Shown here: positions 47,227 through 55,907 of the stretch, piece by piece
Numbering within the stretch: position 1 is the stretch's first letter
How the letters are laid out: the number at the start of each line of letters is the position of its first letter
Assembly (NCBI GenBank): GCA_038373865.1
Contig: JAXGGA010005212.1
Coordinates: 16,221-80,220, forward strand
Source: Uloborus plumipes
Lineage: Eukaryota > Arthropoda > Arachnida > Araneae > Uloboridae
Reading direction: 5' to 3'
Length of the DNA: 64,000 nt
Notes under the pieces: generated by a model
Seen by the model: only the letters and a program-made list of their open reading frames with translations
Database searches by the model: none
What the model was told of the DNA's origin: nothing
Position numbers and translations under genes: made by a program

Positions 47227-48534
47227 ATGGCCTCTCTCATCCATCGTGACTCCGAAGCATGTGTGAAATCGGAACTGGACTTATTTACGTTACCTCCTAC
47301 TCAAGCTGCTATTGAAAAAGGAAACTTTGTCGAATATCATCCTATTGCCAGCGTGAAAGATGGTGGACCACTGGAGTACTTAATATCCGGATCCGGATCT
47401 GAATATACGGACCTCTCGGCATCTTACATCTATGTGAAAGCAAAAATAGTCAAGTCTGATGGATCTGCATTACCTGACAAAGAACCTGTTGTTCCAGCCA
47501 ACTTATTCCTGCATTCTCTTTTTTCACAAATCGACGTCAGTTTGAACGAGCGAATCATTTCTTCAGCAAGCAATACATATCCTTATCGTGCATACATTGA
47601 AACTCTCTTGAATTATGGAGAAGATGCAAAGAAAAGTTTACTCACCTGTGAGATGTTTTACAAAGACTCCAATCCTGCTAAAATCGATCCGACAGCCGAA
47701 GATGCAGATGATGGATTAAAAGCAAGATATGAACTCAGCAAAAATAGTAACCAGTTTGAACTCCTCGGAAAGCTCCATAGTGATATTTTCGAACAGAATC
47801 GACTTATGCTAAATTTGGTCGATATTAAAATTAAGATGATTCGAAGCAGTGCCCCATTCTGTCTCTTATCAAACAAAGACGGTGCCGACTATAAAGTGAT
47901 ATTGGATCATGCCTCTCTATTCATTCGAAAAGTACAAGTCAGCCCCGGAGTTTCTCTCGGACATGCAAAGGCTTTAGAAGAAAGTTCTGCCAAGTACCCC
48001 ATCGATAGAGTTCTATGCAAGACCTACTCCATTTCGAAAGGAAGTTTTTCCTTCACACAAGATAATGTATTTTTAGGTGTCATGCCTAAAAGAGTTGTGA
48101 TTGGATGTGTGGAAAATGCTGCTATGAATGGACAATATCGCAAGAACCCATTTCAGTTTGCTCATCATAATGCAAATTTTGTTGCTATTTACGTGGATGG
48201 ACAACCCGTACCCAGTAAACCATTGGAATTAGATTTTGAAAATAATAATTACATTCGTGCTTACTACAGTCTGTTCGACGGATTTAATAGTGATAAGGGT
48301 ATTTATGTATCACGTGAACAATTTTCGAAAGGAAATGCATTATACTGTTTCGACCTCTCTGCTGATATGTGTAATGGTCCACATTTAAATTTACAGCATC
48401 AAGGAAATTTGAGAGTTGAAATTAAATTTAGCAAAGCAATCGCCGAAACTCTATCACTACTAATCTACGCCGAATTTCAAAACGTTATCGAAATTACGAA
48501 ATCTCGTCACGTGTTATGTGATTTCGCCAATTAG
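47227..48534 (+). CDS. Major capsid protein candidate (F54H12.2-like)
   Basis: 435 residues. The largest structural candidate of the element, beta-rich in composition with spaced short strands and a long acidic loop (about residues 156-166). It resembles the protein known from memory as uncharacterised protein F54H12.2, which accompanies the F54H12.3 integrase and is regarded as a capsid protein of Polintons. Vertebrate and many other Polinton major capsid proteins are longer (about 550-650 residues), so this is a short form; a double jelly-roll fold is expected but cannot be shown from sequence. It lies between the pVI-like protein and the maturation protease, as expected for a late gene block. 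Frame intact; two bases separate it from the protease start. Confidence 0.7.
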   Translation: MASLIHRDSEACVKSELDLFTLPPTQAAIEKGNFVEYHPIASVKDGGPLEYLISGSGSEYTDLSASYIYVKAKIVKSDGSALPDKEPVVPANLFLHSLFSQIDVSLNERIISSASNTYPYRAYIETLLNYGEDAKKSLLTCEMFYKDSNPAKIDPTAEDADDGLKARYELSKNSNQFELLGKLHSDIFEQNRLMLNLVDIKIKMIRSSAPFCLLSNKDGADYKVILDHASLFIRKVQVSPGVSLGHAKALEESSAKYPIDRVLCKTYSISKGSFSFTQDNVFLGVMPKRVVIGCVENAAMNGQYRKNPFQFAHHNANFVAIYVDGQPVPSKPLELDFENNNYIRAYYSLFDGFNSDKGIYVSREQFSKGNALYCFDLSADMCNGPHLNLQHQGNLRVEIKFSKAIAETLSLLIYAEFQNVIEITKSRHVLCDFAN

Positions 48535-48535
48535 A

Positions 48536-49012
48536 ATGGATTCGAATCAAATACAGAGTATTCTACAAAATGACTCATCCACCAAAAAATATTTCCTAGG
48601 TGTGTTTCCTAGTGATTATTTAAACGATGTCATTATTCATAAAACCCCTGCTTGTTTTGTTGCAAACGTGGACACTTCGAACGAATCCGGAAGTCATTGG
48701 GTGGCCTTTTATATTAATCAGCATCAACTTGAATTTTTCGATTCTTATGGACATCCCCCATCTTTTTTCAAAGGACCTATTCATGATTTTGTATCACAAT
48801 TTCCAACTGTGACTTATAACCCTATGACATTGCAGAGTAATGTCACGGCCGTGTGTGGTCAGTATTGTATTTATTATTTATATTCAAAATGTCGCGGTCG
48901 TTCATTGAAAACAATATTATCAACTTTTGTAAACGGACACATGTGTAATGACAAAAGTGTCTATAATTTTGTAGCCAATCATTTTCATGTATTTCCGAAT
49001 TTCAATCAATAA
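48536..49012 (+). CDS. Adenain-like cysteine protease
   Basis: 158 residues from the ATG at 48536; an in-frame upstream extension exists only with a non-ATG start. Catalytic order His54 (SGSHWVAFY), Asp69 (LEFFDSYG), Gln100 and Cys107 (AVCGQYCIYY) matches the adenain/C5-C48-like family of Polintons and adenoviruses. Length is a little below adenain (about 200). Its likely substrates are the pVI-like protein (46796-47221) and the small protein at 49726-50079, both of which carry fitting sites. AATAAA overlaps the stop codon and may serve as a poly(A) signal. Confidence 0.88.
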   Translation: MDSNQIQSILQNDSSTKKYFLGVFPSDYLNDVIIHKTPACFVANVDTSNESGSHWVAFYINQHQLEFFDSYGHPPSFFKGPIHDFVSQFPTVTYNPMTLQSNVTAVCGQYCIYYLYSKCRGRSLKTILSTFVNGHMCNDKSVYNFVANHFHVFPNFNQ

Positions 49013-49016
49013 ATTT

Positions 49017-49055
49017 ATATTTAAATGAATATCATTCTTCTCTGTCTCTCATTCA
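49017..49055 (+). promoter_or_regulatory. TATA-initiator promoter of the packaging ATPase gene
   Basis: TATATTTAA at 49017 and TCATTC at 49049, A 34 bases from the TATA start. The next ATG is 49058. This decides against the earlier ATG at 49025. Confidence 0.5.
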
Positions 49056-49057
49056 CG

Positions 49058-49687
49058 ATGGAATTTCCAAAGCTGCAAGTCAGCTTTACAATGGTAGCCA
49101 GTGGGCCAACCGGAAGTGGGAAAAGTCATTTCATATCAAATCTTCTGAAACATAGACATGAAATGTTTTCAAAAGTACCTGACAAAGTTGTATGGTTCTA
49201 TGGTGTGTATCAGAGTTTGTATGATACGATACCGGATGTGACGTTCGTCGAAGGATTTCCTGCTAATTATATGGACTTATTAGGAGATAATACATTGTTC
49301 ATCATTGATGATTTGATGGCAGAGTGTGGAAAAAATGATGTCATCACTAAGTTATTTACTCGAGGCAGTCATCATCTCAACATTTCAGTTATATTCATAA
49401 CGCAAAATTTCTTTCACAAGGGAAAAGAAATGCGTGAAATTACTTTAAATGCACATTATATCCTCCTTTTCAAAAATAGGAGAGATTTGAGTCAGGTGAC
49501 TCATTTAGGAAACCAGATTTTTCCAAGACATTTGAAATTTTTCCAAGAAGTGTTTGAAGACGCGACCAAGAAAAAGTTTTCTTATCTCTTGATCGACTTG
49601 AGAAATGAAACACCCGAACCAATGAGATTACGCACAAATATTCTTCCCTATGAGACTCAGTATATATATCAGAGAAGAGCAGTATAA
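49058..49687 (+). CDS. A32/FtsK-type DNA-packaging ATPase
   Basis: 209 residues from 49058; the start at 49025 would add a hydrophobic MNIILLCLSFT leader upstream of the predicted RNA start, so I reject it. Walker A is GPTGSGKS (residues 16-23) and Walker B is TLFIIDDL with Asp84-Asp85, followed by a sensor-like VIFITQNFF stretch. This is the genome-packaging ATPase family of Polintons, virophages and poxvirus A32. The protein would drive DNA into preformed capsids. Intact, and its stop codon overlaps the next TATA box. Confidence 0.88.
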   Translation: MEFPKLQVSFTMVASGPTGSGKSHFISNLLKHRHEMFSKVPDKVVWFYGVYQSLYDTIPDVTFVEGFPANYMDLLGDNTLFIIDDLMAECGKNDVITKLFTRGSHHLNISVIFITQNFFHKGKEMREITLNAHYILLFKNRRDLSQVTHLGNQIFPRHLKFFQEVFEDATKKKFSYLLIDLRNETPEPMRLRTNILPYETQYIYQRRAV

Positions 49688-49719
49688 AACAGACATGTTA
49701 TAAATAATGTGAATCATTT
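49683..49719 (+). promoter_or_regulatory. TATA-initiator promoter overlapping the ATPase stop codon
   Basis: TATAAAA at 49683 contains the ATPase TAA. TCATT at 49714 has its A 33 bases from the TATA start. The first ATG downstream in a long frame is 49726. Confidence 0.55.
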
Positions 49720-49725
49720 TCAATC

Positions 49726-50079
49726 ATGACAATCACGAAGCAACAGCTGAACGAGTTACATCTCTTGCAAATTTGTCCTGCAAAACTTCAGAAAGAGTTG
49801 TTGAAAAATATTGATATAGGTTGTATCAAAGCAATATGCGAGTGCAGTCATAATTTACTCTGTGGAAATATACCTATTTCGAAACATCAAAAGAAGAAAT
49901 TATCAAAGCATAAGACGACCCTTCGCAAGTTGGCGAATAAAAAATTATCTTTAGCTAAAAAACGAAAGTTGGTCGTTCAAAAAGGGGGCTTTCTTAGCTT
50001 TCTCATTCCTGCTGCCGTGAATATATTATCATCCATTTTCGGAAATGGAGCACGCCAAGAAATACGCCCTGATTCCTGA
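49726..50079 (+). CDS. Small basic protein with hydrophobic tail, probable protease substrate
   Basis: 117 residues. N-terminal helical region, four Cys (27-46 region), then a lysine-rich block (residues 54-82) and a hydrophobic C-terminus after KLVVQKGGF. Q85-K-G-G|F fits the protease rule (M/I/L/N/Q)-x-G-G|x, which would free a 29-residue hydrophobic peptide (FLSFLIPAAVNILSSIFG). Similar small proteins with a basic part, a GG and a hydrophobic end are common in animal Polintons (from memory, unnamed). It could be a pX-like core or membrane-active protein. Its last 35 bases overlap the next gene in another frame. Confidence 0.6.
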   Translation: MTITKQQLNELHLLQICPAKLQKELLKNIDIGCIKAICECSHNLLCGNIPISKHQKKKLSKHKTTLRKLANKKLSLAKKRKLVVQKGGFLSFLIPAAVNILSSIFGNGARQEIRPDS

Positions 50080-50692
50080 AGAAATGGTGTCAAAGCATAC
50101 GGTTACACCTAAGCAGTTGAGTGAACTTGATACACAGATGATGAATATTTTGCAAAGCAATCTTGATGAACATGAAAAATTGGCAAAGTATACAGAATTA
50201 CTGCAAAAGAAATTGAATCTAGCAGAAAACAATCCTCCTTGGACCCCACCTCGAGAAGAAGAAGAAAGAAAAACAGAAGAAAACCGCCAGCAGTATGAAC
50301 CCACCATATTCAGCACTATTAATAAACAATATTTGAATCAAGCCCAGAACTTGATGGATATTGTGAAAAGGCGTCCGGATATTCTCACCTGGAATGATAA
50401 GGGTGAAGTCATTTACAAACATCAGAAGATTGAACATTCGAATATTGCTGATTTATTAAATTTAATTTTCAGCCACAAGAAAAAAACTGTTGATGTGCCT
50501 TGGTCACATGAATTTTTAAATTCATTGCAAGAAATGAATGTCCCTAAATTTTTTGTGAAGAATAAAAATCTATACGAGAAGAAAATTGTCACTGAAGAAT
50601 CAGATGTGAAACCTGTTCTTACACCTAAACTTGTAAATTCTCTTCCAAGAAGGAAGCGAAAATCAAATGCAAAATGGGATAATATGTATTAA
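50045..50692 (+). CDS. Conserved Polinton-type protein of unknown function
   Basis: 215 residues. Charged, helical N-terminal half (HAKKYALIPEEM, QLSELDTQMMNIL) with a Pro/Glu-rich link (PPWTPPREEEERK), and a C-terminal block ILTWNDKGEVIYKHQKIEHS followed by IADLLNLIF. This W-x-[ED]-x-G-E pattern with S-N-I-x-D-L recurs in uncharacterised proteins that I associate with invertebrate Polinton-like loci. The tail is basic (PRRKRK). Likely a structural or core component because it ends the late gene series. Stop is followed directly by AATAAA. Confidence 0.6.
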   Translation: MEHAKKYALIPEEMVSKHTVTPKQLSELDTQMMNILQSNLDEHEKLAKYTELLQKKLNLAENNPPWTPPREEEERKTEENRQQYEPTIFSTINKQYLNQAQNLMDIVKRRPDILTWNDKGEVIYKHQKIEHSNIADLLNLIFSHKKKTVDVPWSHEFLNSLQEMNVPKFFVKNKNLYEKKIVTEESDVKPVLTPKLVNSLPRRKRKSNAKWDNMY

Positions 50693-50827
50693 TAAAAAAG
50701 TTATTATTATTGAATCATTGCCTCATCATTGACTTTTTCATCATTTTGATTAAATGAAAACAGAGAAACAAAGTTAAAGGAAATAATACATTTATTAATC
50801 ATTCACAATAATATTTGGAAAAAGTAC
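50693..50827. terminator. Convergent poly(A) region
   Basis: AATAAA right after the stop of the rightward gene (about 50692) and TTTATT at 50791-50796, which is AATAAA for the leftward AlkB gene about 32 bases past its stop. The two transcription units meet here. Confidence 0.55.
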
Positions 50828-52630
50828 TTACAAATCATCCATTAGAGCTTTCAAATACTCCACATTCATTTTTTGAATTTCGCTATCACTCATTTTCACC
50901 TTAGTAGCCAAATCATTTACAAGTTTTAAAAAGTCAATACAAATGAAAATGTTATCATCCATTGTGTAATATTTTTCTTTAACTGTTAATGACATGCATT
51001 CATGTCGCTTCTGTGAGGGATGATTATGTTTACATCCTGTGCACTCATAGTTCATGTTAATGCATGCTCGCATTTCGGTGATAAAACAGTCAAAGATAAT
51101 TTCAAATGTTTCTACTTCATCAGCAGGATTTTGAAAAACTTGCATTTCTTCGCATTTTAACATTTGTCGGAAATGGTCAAATACTGCCTCTAAAATTTTT
51201 TCATCAAAAATCATATTATCATCCTTTATTTTCTTTATATTGTATTCACTGAGGACGATACATCCTTTTTTCATCGAGAATTCTTCGACGGTTTCTACAA
51301 GTTGATAAATTTCACAGTCACCATTTCTACAAATAACAAGTGCATCGTTTCCTGCTACAAAGTTGCTGCTGGAGTATCTGGAATTGTATTCCCATATTTT
51401 TCTCTGAAAATGAAGCCAACTTAATGGTTGAAAATTAATTTTTACACCTGAAGCACTATTTTCAAGCACAATCGCGATTTTTCCATTTTTTCGTAAACAC
51501 ACATTTATTTGGTGATCATTATCGAGCTCCAAAACGTTTAAGTTGCGCTCGTCAAAACGATTGAAGGCATTTTGTAAGAATACATCAAGCCAATCCACTG
51601 ATTGTTCACGAGAGGATGGCTGAGAAGACGCTTTAAACACTGTATCACTTGGAGAGGAACTTTGCACGGATTCGGTCTGGTTTGTTGAAGACACAGGGGG
51701 TAAAGGAAGAGGTTTCTCTAATGCTGGAACTTCAATCTTTTCCGCTCGGACACACGTCTCCGCTGGATTGACCAAGGGGTCATCCATCTCCGCTAGGATG
51801 CGTGTCTCTGCTGGGGTGCATGTCTCCGCTGGGGCGCACATCGTCGTCGAGGCATTCTCGAGGTTTGATCCTCCGCTTTTAAAAACAGCTTGAGGGAGGG
51901 TAGTTATACGGGGAACTTTTCTTCGACGTGGAGAGCTAGTCGATACAATTTCCATTTCAGGCTGATTGAAGAGAGGGAAATCATCCAAAGTCCACGTCTC
52001 GGACCATGAACGTTTCGCTGCAGGTGGGGTCACATCACTCATGATGTTTCGAAAGGTGATGCTGATCCTCGGCAGAGTTACAGTTCTGTTGGGTTTAATC
52101 CCATGGGTGAAGAGTTCATTGGTTGGGGGTAGCATAACATATAAACTGCCATGGTGACACTCTAATTCTTGAGGTTGAAATCCGGATCTTTCAAAGGAGA
52201 GGGTTCTGGAGGCTCCAAAGTTGACACATGCAACGCCGCTGGATGGATCAATGCTCTTCTCATTGTCTTTATGCTGTCCGAGAGCTGCACTTCCATCTGG
52301 GTAGAAATTGAGCAGGGCATAGTTGTATGACTTTCCCGTAGTTTTTTCAACATCCTCTTTAATTTTCATCATCATCGGATTCCATATATGAGCCGGATTC
52401 GAGGTGCCGGAGTAACGATAGTCCAGTCCTTCATCACCAAAGGCATACGATTTGCGTTTCGGTGTATAATGTCTTCCGTACACCACAACGTTAATGGGTT
52501 GAAATGGGATATTTAAAAGTTCATTGAATATAGCATCAGCTTCTGTACGAGTGTAAAAGCGTTCTTTAACTTGAACGTTCAGGGCATTTGAAGACAGCGT
52601 GTAATCCATTTTCAATTTCTCAAACAGCAT
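50828..52630 (-). CDS. AlkB-type 2-oxoglutarate/Fe(II) dioxygenase with a novel C-terminal half
   Basis: 600 residues from the ATG at 52630 (first ATG, 13 bases after an initiator); MDYTLSS at 52609 is an alternative. Residues about 8-195 are an AlkB domain of ALKBH2/3 type: P57-x-RKSYAFGD, DYRYSG, then N108-F-Y-x-D-G with H120-K-D122 as iron ligands, distal H176, and P-R188-ISITFR194 for 2-oxoglutarate. These enzymes remove alkyl groups from DNA or RNA. A low-complexity Pro/Ser/Thr linker (about 200-340), with TCTPAETRILAEM-type repeats, leads to a C-terminal half with no fold I recognise. It contains C530-x-x-C533, H535/H537, SQKR, H543 and C545, a possible zinc site. The only leftward gene of the element. 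Repair of alkylated element DNA or RNA is the simplest role. Confidence 0.82.
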   Translation of the reverse strand: MLFEKLKMDYTLSSNALNVQVKERFYTRTEADAIFNELLNIPFQPINVVVYGRHYTPKRKSYAFGDEGLDYRYSGTSNPAHIWNPMMMKIKEDVEKTTGKSYNYALLNFYPDGSAALGQHKDNEKSIDPSSGVACVNFGASRTLSFERSGFQPQELECHHGSLYVMLPPTNELFTHGIKPNRTVTLPRISITFRNIMSDVTPPAAKRSWSETWTLDDFPLFNQPEMEIVSTSSPRRRKVPRITTLPQAVFKSGGSNLENASTTMCAPAETCTPAETRILAEMDDPLVNPAETCVRAEKIEVPALEKPLPLPPVSSTNQTESVQSSSPSDTVFKASSQPSSREQSVDWLDVFLQNAFNRFDERNLNVLELDNDHQINVCLRKNGKIAIVLENSASGVKINFQPLSWLHFQRKIWEYNSRYSSSNFVAGNDALVICRNGDCEIYQLVETVEEFSMKKGCIVLSEYNIKKIKDDNMIFDEKILEAVFDHFRQMLKCEEMQVFQNPADEVETFEIIFDCFITEMRACINMNYECTGCKHNHPSQKRHECMSLTVKEKYYTMDDNIFICIDFLKLVNDLATKVKMSDSEIQKMNVEYLKALMDDL

Positions 52631-53134
52631 AAAACTAGCAACTGAACACAACGAAATCAGGAGTCAGAATGAATTTTTATCATGAAAATGGTCACAAAGA
52701 GATATCAGTTCGTGGCGCTGCAGTCGGATTGATTAAACATCACGTGTCATTAAATCTCAAGATAATCACAAGAAAGTATGTGTAATCTCTTATCACATGA
52801 GGTGGGGACCCACTCTTGTTGACATTGAATCATCGACCTCTGACCGCAAGCTTATCAATATCATCCGGTGAACAATCATGTGGGTACGTGTAATCAACAT
52901 TGTATCTGAACTCACTACTCTGATAAAAACTGTAACTGTGAAATTAGAGAAAATATTTAAATTTTCAAATGTTCGAAATTAATTTAATTTGTCAAATTAC
53001 TAATTAAATTTTGTATGCAAATTAACTTCATTGAGTAATGAACAGAAAAAAAATTAATTTTCATTGAGAAAGTATGATTTCGGTTTGAAAAATAAATCAA
53101 GTTCAAAGAAATAATCAGATTTGAAAAAAAAAAA
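52631..53134. promoter_or_regulatory. Upstream region of the AlkB gene
   Basis: On the minus strand TCAGT (plus 52641-52645) lies 13 bases before the ATG and an ATAAAAA about 36 bases before that could act as a weak TATA. The rest is AT-rich, with a GC-richer stretch at 52800-52900, and no reading frame of note. Confidence 0.4.
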
Positions 53135-53227
53135 AAAATAAATTCCCGTCAACAGATGGCACCATCATCGTTCTTACACATTGAAAATTATATTGAGATT
53201 CATTTAAACTTTCACTTGACTGAAAGC

Positions 53228-53318
53228 ATTGGTGGCTCAATTGACAAAGCGCGCGGTCAATTGAAGCATCAATACTTTTTGGATCCGAAGGCCGCATGTT
53301 CGAAACTCACCCCAATCA
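53228..53318 (+). ncRNA. tRNA-like unit in right terminal repeat
   Basis: TGGCTCAATTGACAAAGCGC fits an A box and CATGTTCGAAACTC a B box. ATTGGTG at the 5' end pairs with CCCCAAT at the 3' end at six of seven positions, as an acceptor stem would. It is the diverged mirror of 44531-44622 and, like it, points outward. No TTTT terminator follows closely. Confidence 0.45.
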
Positions 53319-54003
53319 GCGAAAAATATTCAAAGTCCCGAAATGAAAAAAAAAAAGAATTAAATTCGTTCACTCAATAGATGGCGCCACGAGCGCCTAG
53401 AATAAAATTAAATTCCAGAAAATATTCAGAGTCAGTAAAATAAAATAAAGTAATCTTAAGGTTAAACAAAATCCTCGTAGATGGCGCCACTGGCTATCAT
53501 GACAGCAAGAAACGTAAAAGCAACAAGTGTTGCCATTCAAAGAAACCTAAATATTTGGTTGTCATAGCAACCAGATCATCACCTTGTAGTCTTGCGTAAG
53601 CAAGAACGTGTTGCCAACCGAAAACTCCCGGCGGCCCCAAAAACGCAACAAGTGTTGCCATTCAAAGAAACCTAAATATTTGGTTGTCATAGCAACCAGA
53701 AAAGGTGTTGCCATTCGAAAAAAAGCCTCATAACCTTCTTCAACGTGTAAAACTCCCGGCGGCCCTGAAAACAACTCAACCCCAAGCAGCAGCCCCTAAA
53801 CAACTCAACCCAGGGTGGGGGAGGTGCAGGTGGGGGAGGGAAGGTCGCAGGGGGTGGAGGCGGCGGGAGGAGGCGGCGGGAGGAGGCTGTGGGAGGTGGC
53901 TCCAGCCTCACAGCCTCCTCTTGTCCTAGAACCGGCCTTTTATATCTACTAGCGCCAAGGAACTTTTATCTTTTCCCTGTACTGAACTCCCCTGAACTAA
54001 ACG

Positions 54004-54198
54004 AGTTGTACTCAGTTTGAAGTCAATTTGGAAGCACTGGTCCGTAACCAACGATTCCAAACTAACGTGGAACTCATAGACACCGTCACAACTCACTTCC
54101 AACCATTGGCGGCAACATGTGATGAGGAGGCTTTTTCAAAGCTTGGTCTCAGATATGACTAATGCCTCAATCGTCATGGTGGTTTTTTAGAGAAATAA
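54004..54198 (+). pseudogene. C-terminal fragment of a mariner/Tc1-type transposase (right repeat)
   Basis: 65 codons matching the left fragment, with an in-frame TAA where the left copy has a Lys codon, then CLNRHGGFLEK. It is therefore non-coding in its present form. Confidence 0.6.
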
Positions 54199-55089
54199 CC
54201 TGCATTGTACAATACTTTTTTTGACCAAACAATCTTTTGTATCCTCAAAAGTTTTTTTTTAAGGAAAAAAACGGAGGTTGAAAAAAAAAAAAAAAAAAAA
54301 ACAACCCTTGTACATCAGGGCCGTCGCTAGCTGAAATATCTGGGGGGGGTGTTGAGAATTTGGCGGCCCTGGGCTCATCATATAGGGGGGTGAGGGAGAT
54401 AGCTTCCCCCGAGCTTTGAAATCTAATATTTTTTACAAAGGTGGAAGGTGGACGCAATTTTTGTTTTTTGATTTTTTTCCTATAAAATTAGCATTTAGTA
54501 TACCCCCTCCTCCAGCGCATGGAAAAATTCAAAATGACAAGCCTGAGTTGCTACAAACAGCTTTTGAGTTTTTGAGCACATGCTTAAAATTTTAAATTAA
54601 TATGCAGAACTATTTATATAAACACCATATAAATGTTAAATGTCGAAAAATATTAATAAATAATAATAATAAGCATTTATTTGTTAAAGTCTTACCCTTT
54701 GGGCAGTCTGCTCTGCGCCGGGCATATTTTAAACGATTCATGAGGTACCTTTTTCTTCTTCCCGTGTTTTGCGGTGATTGTCCCTTTAGAATTCATGCTA
54801 TTAAGTTTTGTGGGAAACGCAGATAAAGTTCAACTGCCTAAAAATGTTCTGGACACGCAGATCCAATTAATTACCATTTAAAAAAAATTCCCGATAAATA
54901 TGAGTATTTTTCTTTTTTTCCTCTTCCTTTTTTCTTCTTTTTAAATTGCAAGTTGAAAATCCAGTTTGTTCAACAAAAAAGTAACAAAAAAAAAAAAAAA
55001 AAACTATTGAAAAGAGACAAAATTTTTAATCTACTCCTTAGTTTTTTAAAAATACATTTCACAAATTTTATTGATAAAAAAATAATAAT

Positions 55090-55696
55090 TTAAAATTGAC
55101 AGCTCCCGTGCTTCAATGTAGCCCATTTGCTTGCTAAACTCTTCAAATTTATGGCGTCTGTAATATCTTTCTCACATGCCAGCAGTACCAAAGAGTCTAA
55201 ACGCTGGTCTCCCATTGTACTCCTCAAAACATTTTTGATGAATTTCAGTTTACTGAAGGTTCTTTCATTGGTAGCAACTATTACCGGAGAAGTAAATCCA
55301 AGCCGACAAGCGCAGTAAGCCAATGGAAGGGCGGACTTGAGCTTCTGTGCTTCAATCATTTACTTCTGATAACGTTTCTACTCCATTTTCATTGCACTTA
55401 TCAGATAAAATTTCCAATTCAGCTTGAAGTCCCAAAGGATCCATGTATAAATTAGAATTGGGGAAAAAAATATTGAATGCCTCTATATTGGTGGAACTCA
55501 TTTGGACTCTGGAAAGCGGTGGACTTAATAGGAGGAATAGAGGCTTCATCTCCTCTAAGTTCGCTTTCATATTGTTTTTCGTCATAGTTAACAAATTGGC
55601 TAATAGCATCTTGAACTGGTGTCGAAAATATGGTTTAAAATCGATGTTCGCAGCGCATTTGTTTGTTTCCTTTTTCATCCGAAAAAAAACGGACAA
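55090..55696 (-). pseudogene. hAT transposase C-terminal part (ZMYM1-like), frameshifted
   Basis: Two overlapping frames (55352-55696 and 55090-55359) form one C-terminal region. The second carries NERTFSKLKFIKN and LRSTMGDQRLDSLVLLA-type residues of the hAT dimerisation domain. The first has EAFNIFFPNSNLYMDPLG. The frame changes near 55355 and the N-terminal and catalytic parts are missing, so it is a decayed transposase. Confidence 0.75.
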
Positions 55697-55766
55697 TGAG
55701 CAGTTTTGCGTCGTTTGACTGCGATGTGATTTAGAAAAAAAATCTGGAGCATCACAGTAACTTTTA

Positions 55767-55907
55767 GGGCCCTGCTCTTCAGCGGAAAACGCGAGCGTAA
55801 AGCTGAAACGTAAAATGGATTAAATGGTGTTCCTATGGAAAGTACCCGGATTTTCGGTATCTGCCTTCGGTTTCGGTCGCGTTTTCCGCTGATGTGGAGT
55901 AGGGCCC
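55767..55907. mobile_element. PIF/Harbinger-like MITE, copy 3 of 3
   Basis: 141 bp, start GGGCCCTGCTCTTCAGCGG, end GATGTGGAGTAGGGCCC; flanks TTA and ATA. Nested inside the hAT element upstream of the transposase remnant. Confidence 0.75.

Larger units (their letters stand above)
43484..54307. mobile_element. Polinton/Maverick-like virus-like element lacking DNA polymerase
   Basis: About 10.8 kb bounded by inverted repeats, with ten open genes. The integrase, adenain-like protease, packaging ATPase, penton-like and major-capsid candidates are the Polinton/Maverick core. Gene lengths are compact and no frame is broken. There is no room for a polymerase B gene: the non-coding spaces are only 43.5-44.77, 50.69-50.83 and 52.63-54.3 kb. 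Exact ends are uncertain because a mariner-like fragment occupies the outer part of each repeat. A 6-bp TTGTAC occurs at 43469-43474 and 54308-54313, but the right copy is part of the neighbouring hAT target duplication and nine extra bases separate the left copy, so I do not claim it as the target duplication. Confidence 0.85.
53135..54307. repeat. Right terminal inverted repeat of the virus-like element
   Basis: Inverted partner of 43484-44705. The near-identical core is 53322-53955. Its 20-base greater length is accounted for by one 21-base insertion in the G-rich tract (near 53845) and one base fewer in a homopolymer. It carries the mirrored mariner-like fragment, TATA box, 54-bp direct repeat and a tRNA-like unit. 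Confidence 0.85.

Noticed and set aside
49025..49057. Upstream ATG of the packaging ATPase
   Set aside because: It lies between the TATA box and the initiator, so it would not be in the predicted transcript; the added residues are not family-like.
43469..54313. TTGTAC on both sides as a 6-bp target duplication of the virus-like element
   Set aside because: The right copy belongs to the TTGTACAT duplication of the hAT element at 54316, and nine extra bases separate the left copy from the repeat.
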